DNA of 15,308 nucleotides, from the NCBI GenBank assembly GCA_900155495.1, contig FTLJ01001021.1, forward strand, positions 1-15,308. The letters are read 5' to 3'. A program made the translations under genes and the position numbers. The notes beneath the pieces were generated by a model. That model worked only from the letters and a program-made list of their open reading frames with translations, was not told the DNA's origin and did not search any database. Below are positions 1 through 8,659 of this stretch, in pieces. The stretch is from Porogramme epimiltina. Lineage: Eukaryota > Basidiomycota > Agaricomycetes > Polyporales > Polyporaceae. Within the stretch, counting starts at the first letter, position 1; each line of letters begins with the position of its first letter.

Positions 1-1306
1 GCGTCACGGTCGGCCTCTACCGCGCTGGCGTGAGCTTGAAGAGTGGCGTAATTCTCTCGGAGCTTCGTGTTCACGACGAGCCCGGCCGCAACCTCCGCCC
101 GACTCGCGTCGAGGTCGCGCTCCAGCGTCTCGAGTAAGAGCTTGTCGCTGGCGCTGTTGGCGTGCGCCACGTCGAGGTCGCCGCGAAGCTGATCGAGTGT
201 TGTGGACATTGCTCGTATCTCCGACGCGTGTGATGCAGCAGCCTCTTCAAGACGCGTTTCCGCTTCTTCCGCTCGAGTGCGTTGCGCGTTCTCGTTCGAC
301 TCAGCAGTGTCAATGCGCGCGTGAAGGGAGGTGGCCTCGACGAAATGCTTGTCCTTGAGCTCCTCGTTCGCTGCTTGCTGAGGTGTAGTCTCCGCGCGGG
401 TCGGCGTGAGGTCACACAGAAGAGCATCCTTCTCGGCCTTGAGAATCTGCTTGTCGTTCTCGAGGAACGTAAGCACCCGCTCATCGTCGAAACAGACGAG
501 ACGCTCACCTCGGCCTGTTCCTCCATCTCCTTCATTCCCGCCCGCAGTTGCTCGATGTCCTCATCCTTCGCCGCACAAGATCCACATTGACTGGATATGG
601 CAGCTTCCAGACGAGCCTTCAACGACGAGACGATAGCTTCGTGTGCCTCCTTGAGATGGGCGACCTCGATCTGGCGATCGGCCTCGACCCTCACGAGCTG
701 AGCCTTGAGCGTCGCCGAGTTCCGCTACATTCCCCAGCGTTAGTTCATAGTGTCTTAGAGCGAACTTAGGTGACGCACCTGTGCTTGCTCCTCGATGTCC
801 TGCTTCTCCGCTCGCACCCGTGCAATCATCCCAGCTTGCTCGATAAGCAAGACGCTCTTCTCCGTGTCGGAGTCCAGCGCTGCGTCACGCTCGTCCATCA
901 GACGAGCGATTTCGGCTTGATTCTCCGCATCGCGCTGCTTGTTGTCCGCCGCCTGCTGTTCACGCAAGGCAGCCAGACGCGCGACAACCTCGTCTCGCTC
1001 CACACGAGCTCGCACCAATACCTCTTGAAGCCGTATCCAGTCCGAGTGCCACCGTAATAGAGCGGTTGAAAGGGCGGAGACCGTAAGGAGCTGGGACCAC
1101 GAGATGGTAGTGAGGGCCGGGAGACGGATGCCGATGGTGCCAATGACGATGGGGGAAGCCGGTCGGATAAGGAAGGAGTTCGCGAAGAGGAAGGCCATAG
1201 AGACGAGGACGACGAGACTGAGTGCTGGGAAACCTGAGACGACTATGTTGGGCCAGTCGGGTGGGGGACGAGGGAGGAGTGCGAAGATGTCGGGTTGGAA
1301 GTACAT
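1..1306 (-). CDS. Membrane-anchored coiled-coil protein, left copy (3' partial)
   Basis: I do not recognise a named family. The reading frame starts at an ATG (1306-1304) in a strong CGCCATG context and runs off the window edge. Exons are 1306-779, 724-509 and 458-1, with introns of 54 nt (GTGCGT...TAG) and 50 nt (GTGAGC...GAG, with a possible branch site before the acceptor). At least 400 aa are encoded. Residues 20-46 form a strong transmembrane segment, and 51-65 and 70-87 are also hydrophobic. From about residue 88 onward the protein is almost all charged, heptad-like coiled coil rich in E, A, R, L and D. A CGSC pair lies near residues 223-226. A closely similar gene lies inverted at 14003-15308, and both are transcribed outward. 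A membrane-tethered structural or scaffold role is inference only. The start is uncertain: another open frame with hydrophobic stretches lies upstream in both copies. Exon-intron structure is identical in both copies, which supports the model. Confidence 0.75.
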
Positions 1307-1510
1307 GGCGGGGGATGGGGCGAGGAGTTGCAAGTATCGCTTGTTGGACGAGTGGTGTGCAATGGTAGGAGTGCAAAGAGCGAAGACTCGAGCAGCGTGC
1401 GTTGGAGTGCCATGGCTTCGAGGTGGATGACGAGGAGGCTAGCGTAGAGGCTGACGGACGGGAAAGAGTCAGTGGCTGACAGGTTCGAGGGGAAGAACAC
1501 GTACCCATGC
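1307..1510 (-). other. Conserved 5' flank of the left coiled-coil gene
   Basis: This stretch still aligns with the mirror copy (13796-14002) but less well than the coding exons. A second reading frame, offset from the main one, is open here in both copies. It reads through hydrophobic sequence such as LQRTLLESS and FALLPLHTTRPTSD. The right copy has an ATG for it at 13803; the left has none in frame. I could not find a GT-AG intron that would join it to the main frame. It may be 5' UTR and promoter, or a missed upstream exon. Confidence 0.4.
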
Positions 1511-2048
1511 TATCAGTATCGAGCGTCCATTCACATTGCGTCCGCACACTATCGCAAAAGGGATATATGGGGTCTTCCATCGTGTGCCTATCTTCGAGAA
1601 CTTCGTGTGCTGCGCTGTCTGTTGGCTGCACTATGATCACCAATGACCGTGACTATGGTATGTCCGGGATGTCGCATCTTCAGGGGCGTAGTGAAGTGTA
1701 GGTTACAATGGAGGATATCGGTAGAAGAAGGGTCAAGAAGGTCGTAGGTAGCAAATCAACGGAGTTTTCGCAATTGACACCGAGGGTTTAGTCGAGAAGT
1801 TGAGTAGCGCGTCAACAACGCTTACGTACTGTCCCGGCGCTCAACACGCTTGCGCGCCAGCCACAGCGGAGTTTCAATGTTCTGGTCCATTATGTAACCT
1901 CAAGTGTGGTACCGCCATATACGAATTTGATCAGGCTACTAGTTCGACAGATTACAGCAATGTCTAACGACAAGCCATTTGTACACGTTGCGACCCCACC
2001 ATCCACGACGGTATGTGCGAGTGCGTCGCTCGTCTAGGGCCACACTAC
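1511..2048. other. Intergenic spacer, no gene seen
   Basis: This lies between the 5' end of the coiled-coil gene and the stop codon of the terpene synthase. Both genes are on the minus strand, so it should hold the terpene synthase 3' UTR and terminator plus the coiled-coil promoter. I see no AATAAA signal and no convincing open frame. Homology with the right arm stops at about 1510. Confidence 0.5.
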
Positions 2049-3264
2049 CTAGGCGCACTCCGCAAGCGACACCAGCGCCGCGGGATGGAGTGGGGCGACG
2101 GACGCCGGCTGGGCGTCGGGGCCGTGCGGGTTGTGCGGGGATGCCTTGTGGAGCGCAACGATGCGGAGCTTGCGGATGGCGTCGCGCGCGCCGCCAAAGT
2201 AGCGCGGGATGTGGAAGGACCAGTCGAGGTTGCCTGCGGCCCAGGCCTCGAAGACGGCGGCGTGCGCGGCGACGAGCGCGTCAGCACGCACCCCGAACGA
2301 CGGCAGGCGGCGCTTGGCATCGAGGTAGGTGCGCACGAGTGCGGCGTATCGCGTGCCGACGGCGTCCGCGGCGCCTTGCAGGTCGAGGTGCTTCGAGTGC
2401 ATGAGCACCGTGAGGACGTTGTGGGCGGCGTGCCCCATGGCCTGTTCCATGTTATATGAATAGAGGTCCTACGTAAAGGAACGTGGTCAGGAAGGGGAAT
2501 CGGAAAAGGCTAGTGCGAAACACTTGCATTGGCCCAACAGACCATGTCTGTGGCCGCAATGTGCATAGTGTGGAAGTCAGGGTGGTCGATGATCTCGTCG
2601 GGGAGATCAGAGTCAAGCGCGATGCCGGCAAGGGTCAGGCAGCACCGGACAGAACTCGCGTTACGGCGCGAGTGTTCGTACGCTTCGAGGTCGAGGACGA
2701 TGCCCCGTTCGCGGTACTCGGCCTCCTTCGCGACGGCCTCGGCGTACTCTCTGCACTGCTCAACCAATCGACGGTGGTGAGACGGGCATATGGGGTGGCA
2801 ATGCTCGCGCAGTCTCTTAGTGAACCTGTTGAAGAGAAGGTTAGATCTGGCAGACCAGTCGCACGAGTAGCATCAGAAGCTTACTCCTGGGTAAGCCGAC
2901 ATAGATGAGAGCCATCATCGAACTTTTCACTGCGCATACTGTTGTAGAATGTGAGGCAGGTCCCCCATGCGTCCTTGCCTGTCTGTTCGTCGGTGGTGAA
3001 GTCGACGAGGTAGAGGATGTCAATGAAGTCGCGTATGATGCGGAGCCGCTCGAAGGAGCCGGAGGGGAACGTGTACGCAGCGAGGAAGTCGCCCGTCCTC
3101 TGCCGGAAGACGACGTGCATGCGTTCTGGAATGCGAGCGTAGAAAGCGGCCCGCTCTGCGCCCTCCTCCGAGATGAGGCGTACATAGTGGGGGTTGATGC
3201 TTCCAGACCAGGGCGTAAGAGCGTGGAGGTCAGGGAGCACGAAGGATGAGGGAGGTGAACGCAT
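2049..3264 (-). CDS. Sesquiterpene synthase (class I terpene cyclase), complete
   Basis: The predicted enzyme ionises farnesyl diphosphate with Mg2+ and cyclises it to a sesquiterpene in the cytosol. Exons are 3264-2885, 2825-2528 and 2468-2049. The introns are both 59 nt: 2826-2884 is GTAAGC...CAG and 2469-2527 is GCAAGT...TAG, a GC-AG intron. The spliced frame is exactly 365 aa, normal for fungal sesquiterpene synthases. The N-terminus fits the family (FVLPDL, PWSGSINPHY). The aspartate-rich motif is DFTTD at residues 88-92. A sensor-like arginine pair is R179-R180. The NSE motif is NDLYSYNME at 226-234, with N226, S230 and E234 all present. The closing RY pair is R315-Y316, after GNLDWSF. 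The motif style (MVCWANDLYSYN, VLTVLM, LDLQ) resembles basidiomycete clade III enzymes, which include protoilludene synthases, but the product cannot be named from sequence. Oddities are the GC donor inside the NSE motif and Phe at the second position of DxxxD. A CCAAT at 3320-3324 lies about 56 bp upstream. The many plus-strand open frames here are GC-driven shadows. Confidence 0.93.
2469..2527 (-). other. GC-AG intron splitting the NSE metal-binding motif
   Basis: On the minus strand the exon ends ...TGGGCCAAT, followed by the donor GCAAGT. The acceptor ACGTAG precedes GACCTCTATTCA. Splicing places Asn226 next to Asp227 and restores NDLYSYNME in frame. Without it the frame ends in a stop within the intron. 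The intron is 59 nt, the same length as the other intron of this gene. Confidence 0.88.
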
Positions 3265-3398
3265 AGCCAGCTGAGGAAAGTGGGTAGAGTTGTGTCTACG
3301 GCAGTGGCTCCGGAGGTGGCCAATACATAGGCCGAGCTCGAGGATGGCAGTCGTCTATCTGTACATGTGGGCGATACGCCCTTACGCCGCTTGATATG

Positions 3399-4000
3399 CA
3401 TAACAGACAGATGGCCCACTCGCGGGGCAATGGACCTAACTTGCTCGGAACTCGCGCCGCGCGGCAGAAGACGCGTGAGGCATTATGGCAACCGTTTTCG
3501 GTACGTTCGGGGCTTCTGCTACATGATACTATGGTCAGCAGACAGCTTGAGTGAGCGTGGGTGGGACGGGCCAGAAGATCCTTCGCCTCCGAGAAGAGAA
3601 CAGCCCTTCTTGTTCAACCCGTGAGTCTACTGCGAAGTATATTTACCGTTTGTAAGCGGGAGGCCTGGAACGCCGGCGACGCATAAGTATGCGGCTCACC
3701 GGGCTCAGGGCTAAAGTTTGTTGGGACCACGGAGGCGCTCCTGGGCTGAGAGCGCGTTTGAGCGTGGCGGAAAGTCAACTTTCAGGCACTCGGCGTGCAC
3801 GCGTGTCGCACAATTAAAATCACTTGTCTGCTCTTCAGCGAGAATCGTCGCGTCCGTTTGTCGGGGCATTACGGCGCATGGATAGCCGGATGCAGTCGTG
3901 ACGTTGGTGCAGCATCGAAGGGACGGAATCAGGGCAACCTGTTGCGGTGTGTACGCTGGCGACATGTGTTGTGCGCCTTCGTCGCGGGCAGAGTTGAGGT
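3399..4000 (-). repeat. Dispersed repeat R, left copy
   Basis: Read on the minus strand, this region aligns with 12030-12865 on the plus strand over most of its length, at roughly three-quarters identity by eye. Shared blocks include GGCGCACAACACATG, CGACAAACGGAC, CTCAAACGCGCT, GTCCCAACAAACTT, GCGAAGGATCT and AATGCCTCAC. There is no open frame that both copies share. It ends about 135 bp upstream of the terpene synthase start, so that gene's promoter abuts the repeat. I do not recognise the family. It could be an old transposon relic or part of a large inverted duplication. Confidence 0.75.
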
Positions 4001-4174
4001 CAGCAAAGTTGAGAGTGTATAGCACGTGGCATGATAGATGGTACTTCTTTGATTATCACTACTTACTAATTGCTCGTCCTCCCGCCTTCCGGGATTCGCC
4101 CTCCCACTTTTCTCGGATATCGGCCCTCAACGTCTCTAAGCGTGTGGTGGGTAGAAGCCCGGTAAACAACGCTT

Positions 4175-4182
4175 ACGCGGCG
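4175..4182. repeat. 8-bp target-site duplication, left (ACGCGGCG)
   Basis: ACGCGGCG occurs immediately outside the left inverted terminus and again at 5675-5682 immediately outside the right one. Perfect 8-bp duplications are the hallmark of hAT superfamily insertion. Confidence 0.85.
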
Positions 4183-4246
4183 TAGGGCTCACCAAGAATA
4201 AAAATATATTTTAATGTAATCCGAGATGTATGCATAGATATGAATA

Positions 4247-4266
4247 CATACGGGCCTCGCCGTATG
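4247..4266. repeat. Subterminal hairpin, left
   Basis: CATACGG and CCGTATG form a perfect 7-bp stem around a 6-base loop, about 65 bp inside the left end of the hAT-like element. Subterminal motifs are typical transposase-binding sites in hAT elements; that role is inferred here. Confidence 0.6.
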
Positions 4267-5074
4267 CTCACGGAAAGGATACTATATGATTAAGATACAA
4301 TAAAATACGAATAGAATAGAATATAGAGGTGTATGTAATCATATTCTGAGAAGAGGCACGTGCTGGGGTAGTGCTGCGGGGGAAAGAGCTCCGGAAGGGT
4401 TTGTCTCACGGTCACTAACGCGACTAACCCTTCATAATAGTAATTCGCATCGTGAATAGTCGGTTAGTCATATTTTCGCCCTGCAGAGCCAACTCAGCCT
4501 TGCCCGCCGACTCCGTTTGAGCGCTTTGGACTCATCTCTGCCAGTCTCCCTTTAGGCTACTCCCCCTCATTGTCTGCTCCTCGTTGGCACGCATAGGATC
4601 CCCTTACACGGTTAACACGATTGGGAATAACCGAGCCCTTCTACATGCTGATCCCCAAGCAGTACACGACACAGATTCGACACCAGCACACCATGAGCAA
4701 GATAAAGGACAACTCCCGACATGGCGTGACACAGTGCGTAGGCCCCCGACACCGATGTACAGGGTACCGTCTTGCGGGCGATGCCGCATCACAAGCAAGT
4801 CAGCGTCAGTGCGCTAGGACACTCGTCACTCCCCGTGCCTTTCCGCTTACCGCAATTCCACTCCACTTACACTACGCTACCGCCCACTATACTCCTCTCG
4901 TCCTTGCCTCCAATTTCACCCGCATCTTAGCCCAACCGCTCCTAGTGTACGTCTGTCGCGCGCTCCGGCGCGCGTCGGCCTTCAGTGTGTAGGTAGTGTA
5001 TCTGGTCATCACGGAATACAAGTTTTTGACTCCTTTTGTTTCTCCCTCGCTCGCGCAGAACTGTCTCGTTTGAT

Positions 5075-5205
5075 ATCGTTCTCGCCCTCTCGCCCTCCTC
5101 CTCGGCTTCTTGGCCGCTCTCCTCCTGTTCGAGTGATGGCCTCCGGCCTCCTTCCTCTCCTCTCTCTGTCTCTCTGTCTTTCCTCTCTCCGGACACAAAT
5201 ATGGC
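5075..5205. repeat. CT-rich (polypyrimidine) tract
   Basis: The plus strand is dominated by C and T, including runs of CTCTC and CTGTCTCTCTGT. The tract lies inside the hAT-like element. Its reverse strand creates the Glu/Arg-rich open frame at 4942-5229, which is why I do not call that frame a gene. Confidence 0.6.
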
Positions 5206-5590
5206 ATGTAGTACCTCTATGTCAGTCAATATAATCTTGAGTGCACTGTTGAAGTGTCGTTACTGTGGGCCCACATCGAGACAAAATACGTACTCAGCTT
5301 ACTTAGGGGTGCGCTTGTTACTCAGTGCTCGGGGATCCATCTACTAAGGGCATAGAAGTGCGCTTGATTTCTTTGCATTGTTTGCAGAAGTACAGAGACA
5401 TATCTAGCATTCATTGTTTAATGATGGACGGCACAGCGTCGAGGACTCCAATGGCGAAGGGGTAACCAGAGCCCAAAACGCGAGATTGGTATCACGGTCT
5501 TCTTTACTTCGAGGATGTAAGCATACATAATAGATAGAACTAGTTATGATTATGTTACTAATACATTAGAATAAAGTACGCATAGATTAC

Positions 5591-5609
5591 GATACGCCCT
5601 CTGCGTATC
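5591..5609. repeat. Subterminal hairpin, right
   Basis: GATACGC and GCGTATC form a perfect 7-bp stem around a 5-base loop, about 65 bp inside the right end of the hAT-like element. It mirrors the left hairpin in distance from the terminus and partly in sequence (ATACG). Confidence 0.6.
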
Positions 5610-5674
5610 CTATATTCTTTCGTAATAATATTATTCGGCCTCTCGGCGTATTTAATTGTAACTTGTGAGCCCTA

Positions 5675-5682
5675 ACGCGGCG
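5675..5682. repeat. 8-bp target-site duplication, right (ACGCGGCG)
   Basis: This is an exact copy of 4175-4182. It follows the right terminus, which ends GTGAGCCCTA. Confidence 0.85.
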
Positions 5683-6329
5683 TTGTGGAGTTCAAAGTCA
5701 CGTGAGATGGGCTAGGGTTAGGTTTGCGACTCAGACCAGCCACTTGCGATGTTGGTGACGTTCAACATCAACGTTCACCCATTGCCGCCACAGCGCGCGC
5801 CGCCGTTATGAAACCTGAAGTGTAGGGGAAGAGCAGGTACACGCAGTGGAAAAGAAGCCAGTCTAGGTATTACAGCAGTACAAGATGGCGCACCCGGCTT
5901 GACCGTTACAGTATCGATATCTGCGGCCTACGCGGGAAGCATAATGTCAAGTTGTGAGGGTACAAATGGTCGACAAGACGCCACGCTCGTGGCGGGGGGA
6001 TCGTTAGTGAAATTACTTGGGTAAGGCGGTCGGGGAAGGAACTGGGGAGGTGAAGCAAGGGGAGGAGGGGGAGGCTGCGAAGAGGACGGACAGACGGGGC
6101 GCGTGCGCGTGCTCGACAGCGGAGTGGAGCGCGCAACAGGTCGCGCCGTGAACAGCCCGGCGGGGAAGAAGAGGGGAAGGGCGGACGCCCTTCTTTGGCG
6201 GTGGTACAATTTCGTCGGCGGTACGGGTGCAAGTGCTTGAATATGCCCTGGCTAGCAAAGCGGAGACAGAGCCGTGGAGAAGATCCAAAACGTAACAACG
6301 AGCGCGGATGGTGCTGCGTGGAACCTGTG
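5683..6329. other. Intergenic, no gene seen
   Basis: This lies between the hAT-like element and the stop codon of the DUF6534 gene, so it should hold that gene's 3' UTR. From about 6000 to 6200 the minus strand is pyrimidine-rich, giving proline and serine-rich open frames that look like composition shadows. A small hairpin (GATGTTG / CAACATC) lies near 5748-5769. No polyadenylation consensus stands out. Confidence 0.5.
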
Positions 6330-8519
6330 TCATGACGCGCGGTACGGGTACGACTCCTCGTCGATCTTTGTCGTCTCCACGATGCTGTCGGATGACACCG
6401 CGTCCGCTGATATGACCGTCGTGAACTGCGCAAAACAGATAACGTCAGCACTGAGGCGCGGTAGTACGATGGGCGGCGAACCTCGATGCCCTGGTTGTGA
6501 CTGTGGTCGGCTGGGGCGCTCGACCCGCGGAAGGACGCCTTGAGCTCGCGCACCCGGCGCGAGCGGCCGCCGAGCAGCGACCCGCGCGCGTTGAGGGTGG
6601 CCAACAGCGAGTTGACGTACACTACGGGCATCGGTTGGAGATGAATGAGGAAGAGGCGTGATAGACGGAGGGATAGACATACGCTTGCTCAGGATGAAGT
6701 AGAAGGCAAAGTAAACAAACTTGTTCGGCATTGTTGCGTACTGTATGCCGTCAGCTACGAAGCGCGATAGAAACGTGGGCGGTTGATACGTACGGTGACT
6801 ACTGCACATATCGCGCACACACTGGCACGCAAAAGCGCGGTTAGCATAGAGCCGACAACCTCGCGCAGGACACGCACCTCGTCAAGAGGCCAGTGTTGAC
6901 GCTGTACGTCATGAGTACATGAATGATCGAGTCCGTACTGTGTTCCGTGGCGCGCCTAGCGTCAGCATCCACAACCCACTAAAGCGGCTGCGGAGGCGCG
7001 CGTACCTCCTAATGCCCGTCTCGAAACTGCGGAGGAGCAGGACCTGCGCGATGGCGACGACGAGGTCGACCGCGGCCTCGACGGACAGTCCCGCGTAAAG
7101 CCCCCACTGGAGAATGGACGGTGCGCGGAGTCAGCGGGCCGCTCCGCCAAGCACGCAGAGCAGAGAGAGGAACGGAGAGAACGCACGGCAAATAGTTTGA
7201 TGTCCGAGTACGAATCGATGCGCATTCTGCAACACAAAGCTCCATGTCAGCCCAAGAAGCACCGTCGCGGCGGTGCACTCACAACTTGACGGCGAAGACT
7301 GGCGTTGGACGCAGACGATCGCCGCGGGGAAGGGCGAGCGGTACGGGGCCGAGCAAAGAGAGGAGCAGGGAGAAGGGAGACGCAGGGACCGATCGATCAG
7401 CGTTCTGGAACGGTGGCGCCCGTCAGGGGCCCGGAGCTCGATCGCACTCACTCGTTCCGTCAACTGTGCGGCGGCGGCGGCGGCGGGCAGGCACGGAGGC
7501 GGAGGCGCGTCAGCGTGGGCCTGGGTGGCGCAGACGGTCTTGTCTGCGCGGGGGCGCGGGCGGTCACTCACTGACGACGTATGCAGACATGGCGAACTAG
7601 GCGCGGTACGTCAGTGCGCGGCGACATGGACGCGCAGGCGTGGACGTACAAGCACGATGGGGATGATCCAGTTTCCGTTTCCCACTGGCGAGGCAGCACT
7701 GTGAGCGCCGAATGGCAGCGCGCGCGCACGCTGACTTACACTTGTATATCCGGTAGCCAAAGAATCTGCGCGGTGCGGGGCGGCGGTCAGGGTCCGATCA
7801 GGAACTCGCCGGGGAAGGCGTCTGCTTACCCTCGCACGATAGAATTGCTGACATTCTGGCCGCACACAAAGGATCAGAGGACGACTGTATAGGACTCAAC
7901 ATGAAACAGACTCACGGAGACGATGATCATGGCCTTCGCGGGATAAATATTCAGGCTTACGTATATGATGGGGAAGGTGCAGAACTTACAGAGATGGGCC
8001 TGAGAAGGGGTGTGTGGGAACAGTGAACGGGTGCAACAGCGCGACGAGGACGCACCAGACAGGTTTCTGCACCGCGGCGAGGTTCAAAAAGTTGGTGATG
8101 CAATAGCCGTAAAGAGCGGCCGTGATCAGACCGCAGTGCACTCCGTCCAGAATCCTACGCGGGCAGATACAGATCGACTGTAAGCGAGCCGCATGGACAG
8201 CCGCGACAGCCAAGCAGTGCCTACGTACCATAGTGCTAGAACCTACAAGCCGGAGTCGCGTTGGTCTCTCGAGGTAGGGTGATTGCGCGGGGGCGAGGAC
8301 TCACAGAGTAACGGAGAATGTACGAGTCCTTGATCTGGTCGCGGTAGTAGAGGTACGCTTGGAGAGAGGTGATGCCGTAGAGACTTGGGCAGCGTGAGCG
8401 CGAGCGAATGTGAACGCGGAGGAGTGCACGCACATGGTCGTTACAAAGTGGCCGAGAAACGCAGCGCCGAGGGTGCCATCGAGGGCTATCGTGACGCCGG
8501 CAGGGATGGCGGTGGCCAT
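6330..8519 (-). CDS. DUF6534 seven-transmembrane protein, 18 exons, complete
   Basis: This is a fungal multi-pass membrane protein of unknown function; the family is widespread in mushrooms. Exons read on the minus strand: 8519-8434, 8383-8305, 8242-8229, 8154-8056, 7999-7990, 7933-7916, 7855-7830, 7765-7740, 7684-7650, 7596-7572, 7298-7283, 7226-7187, 7106-7006, 6937-6878, 6821-6794, 6740-6683, 6621-6482 and 6425-6330. They total 957 nt, giving 318 aa with no stop. Family landmarks fall in order: ILYGITSLQAYLYYRD near 29-44, VLALWILDGVH near 56-66, IVRGFFGYRIYKL near 108-120, then the DUF6534 core from WGLYAGLS (159) through STDSIIHVLMTYSVNTGLLT and FVYFAFYFILSKLYVNSL to LLATLNARGS near 246-255. 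Seven hydrophobic helices are evident, with a polar Ser/Asp/Glu-rich tail. Introns are 50-80 nt, except a 273-nt one. The 10-nt exon 7999-7990 is the least certain: an alternative joins 8056 directly to about 7954. A receptor or transporter role is speculation. Confidence 0.88.
7299..7571 (-). other. Long intron of the DUF6534 gene
   Basis: At 273 nt this is more than three times longer than any other intron in the gene. It starts GTGAGT and ends GCCAG. Splicing it joins Val139 and Ile140 in frame, giving AYVVIFAVKLMRID. It holds a (CGG)n/(GCC)n microsatellite and several internal GT and AG pairs. An extra alternative exon inside it cannot be excluded. Confidence 0.7.
7468..7488. repeat. CGG trinucleotide microsatellite
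   Basis: The plus strand carries about six consecutive CGG-type units. It lies inside the long intron, where length change would be tolerated. In the minus-strand open frame it reads as a run of alanines, which makes a false coding signal. Confidence 0.8.
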
Positions 8520-8640
8520 GGGTCGTAAGGGTGGGGAGACCGCGTGTGCTGCGCGCGGGCTCACAGGCAGCGGGGGAGGCGGGGAACGTCGGGCATGAAC
8601 TGGCGGAGGGGCAGAGACTCGAGCTAGACGGCGGCCGAGG

Positions 8641-8647
8641 TATATAT
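8641..8647 (-). promoter_or_regulatory. Candidate TATA box of the DUF6534 gene
   Basis: ATATATA on the minus strand stands out in GC-rich surroundings about 120-130 bp upstream of the proposed ATG at 8519. Spacing suits a fungal TATA box with a short 5' UTR. No other evidence supports it. Confidence 0.35.
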
Positions 8648-8659
8648 GAGGGGTTCCCC

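Larger units (their letters stand above)
1..1510. repeat. Inverted segmental duplication, left arm
   Basis: The first 120 bases match the reverse complement of the last 120 with only about five differences by eye. Identity falls gradually inward and is lost at about 1510. The partner arm is 13796-15308. Because similarity is highest at the very edges, the repeat must extend beyond the window unless the window ends coincide with its limits. Confidence 0.9.
4183..5674. mobile_element. hAT-like non-autonomous DNA transposon (1,492 bp)
   Basis: The left end reads TAGGGCTCACCAAG and the right end, reverse-complemented, reads TAGGGCTCACAAG: short inverted repeats of the TAGNG type. Perfect ACGCGGCG duplications flank both ends. 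Eight-bp duplications with such termini point to the hAT superfamily. The ends are AT-rich, in contrast with GC-rich flanks. Subterminal hairpins lie at 4247-4266 and 5591-5609. The interior has no transposase I can recognise. A charged minus-strand open frame at 4942-5229 is mostly the reverse of a CT-rich tract and is not convincing as a gene. The element is therefore probably a deletion derivative mobilised in trans. Intact duplications and nearly matching ends suggest a fairly recent insertion. Confidence 0.85.

Noticed and set aside
1979..2908. Several long plus-strand open frames
   Set aside because: They are antisense shadows of the GC-rich terpene synthase exons and have no family motifs.
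4942..5229. Charged minus-strand open frame (95 aa) inside the hAT-like element
   Set aside because: It is largely the reverse of a CT-rich tract and shows no BED finger, RNase H-like fold or hAT dimerisation motif.
5712..5725. Telomere-like CTAGGGTTAGG
   Set aside because: There is barely one and a half units and no array, so chance is sufficient.
5906..6631. 241-aa minus-strand open frame
   Set aside because: It reads the last exons of the DUF6534 gene out of frame and continues into pyrimidine-rich 3' sequence.
7244..7704. Arg/Gly-rich plus-strand frames
   Set aside because: They are antisense to DUF6534 introns and exons and are driven by the CGG repeat and GC content.
2049..8519. A biosynthetic cluster joining the terpene synthase and the DUF6534 protein
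   Set aside because: They lie about 3 kb apart, separated by a transposon and a repeat, and no tailoring enzyme (P450, oxidoreductase, transferase) is visible. Proximity alone is not evidence.
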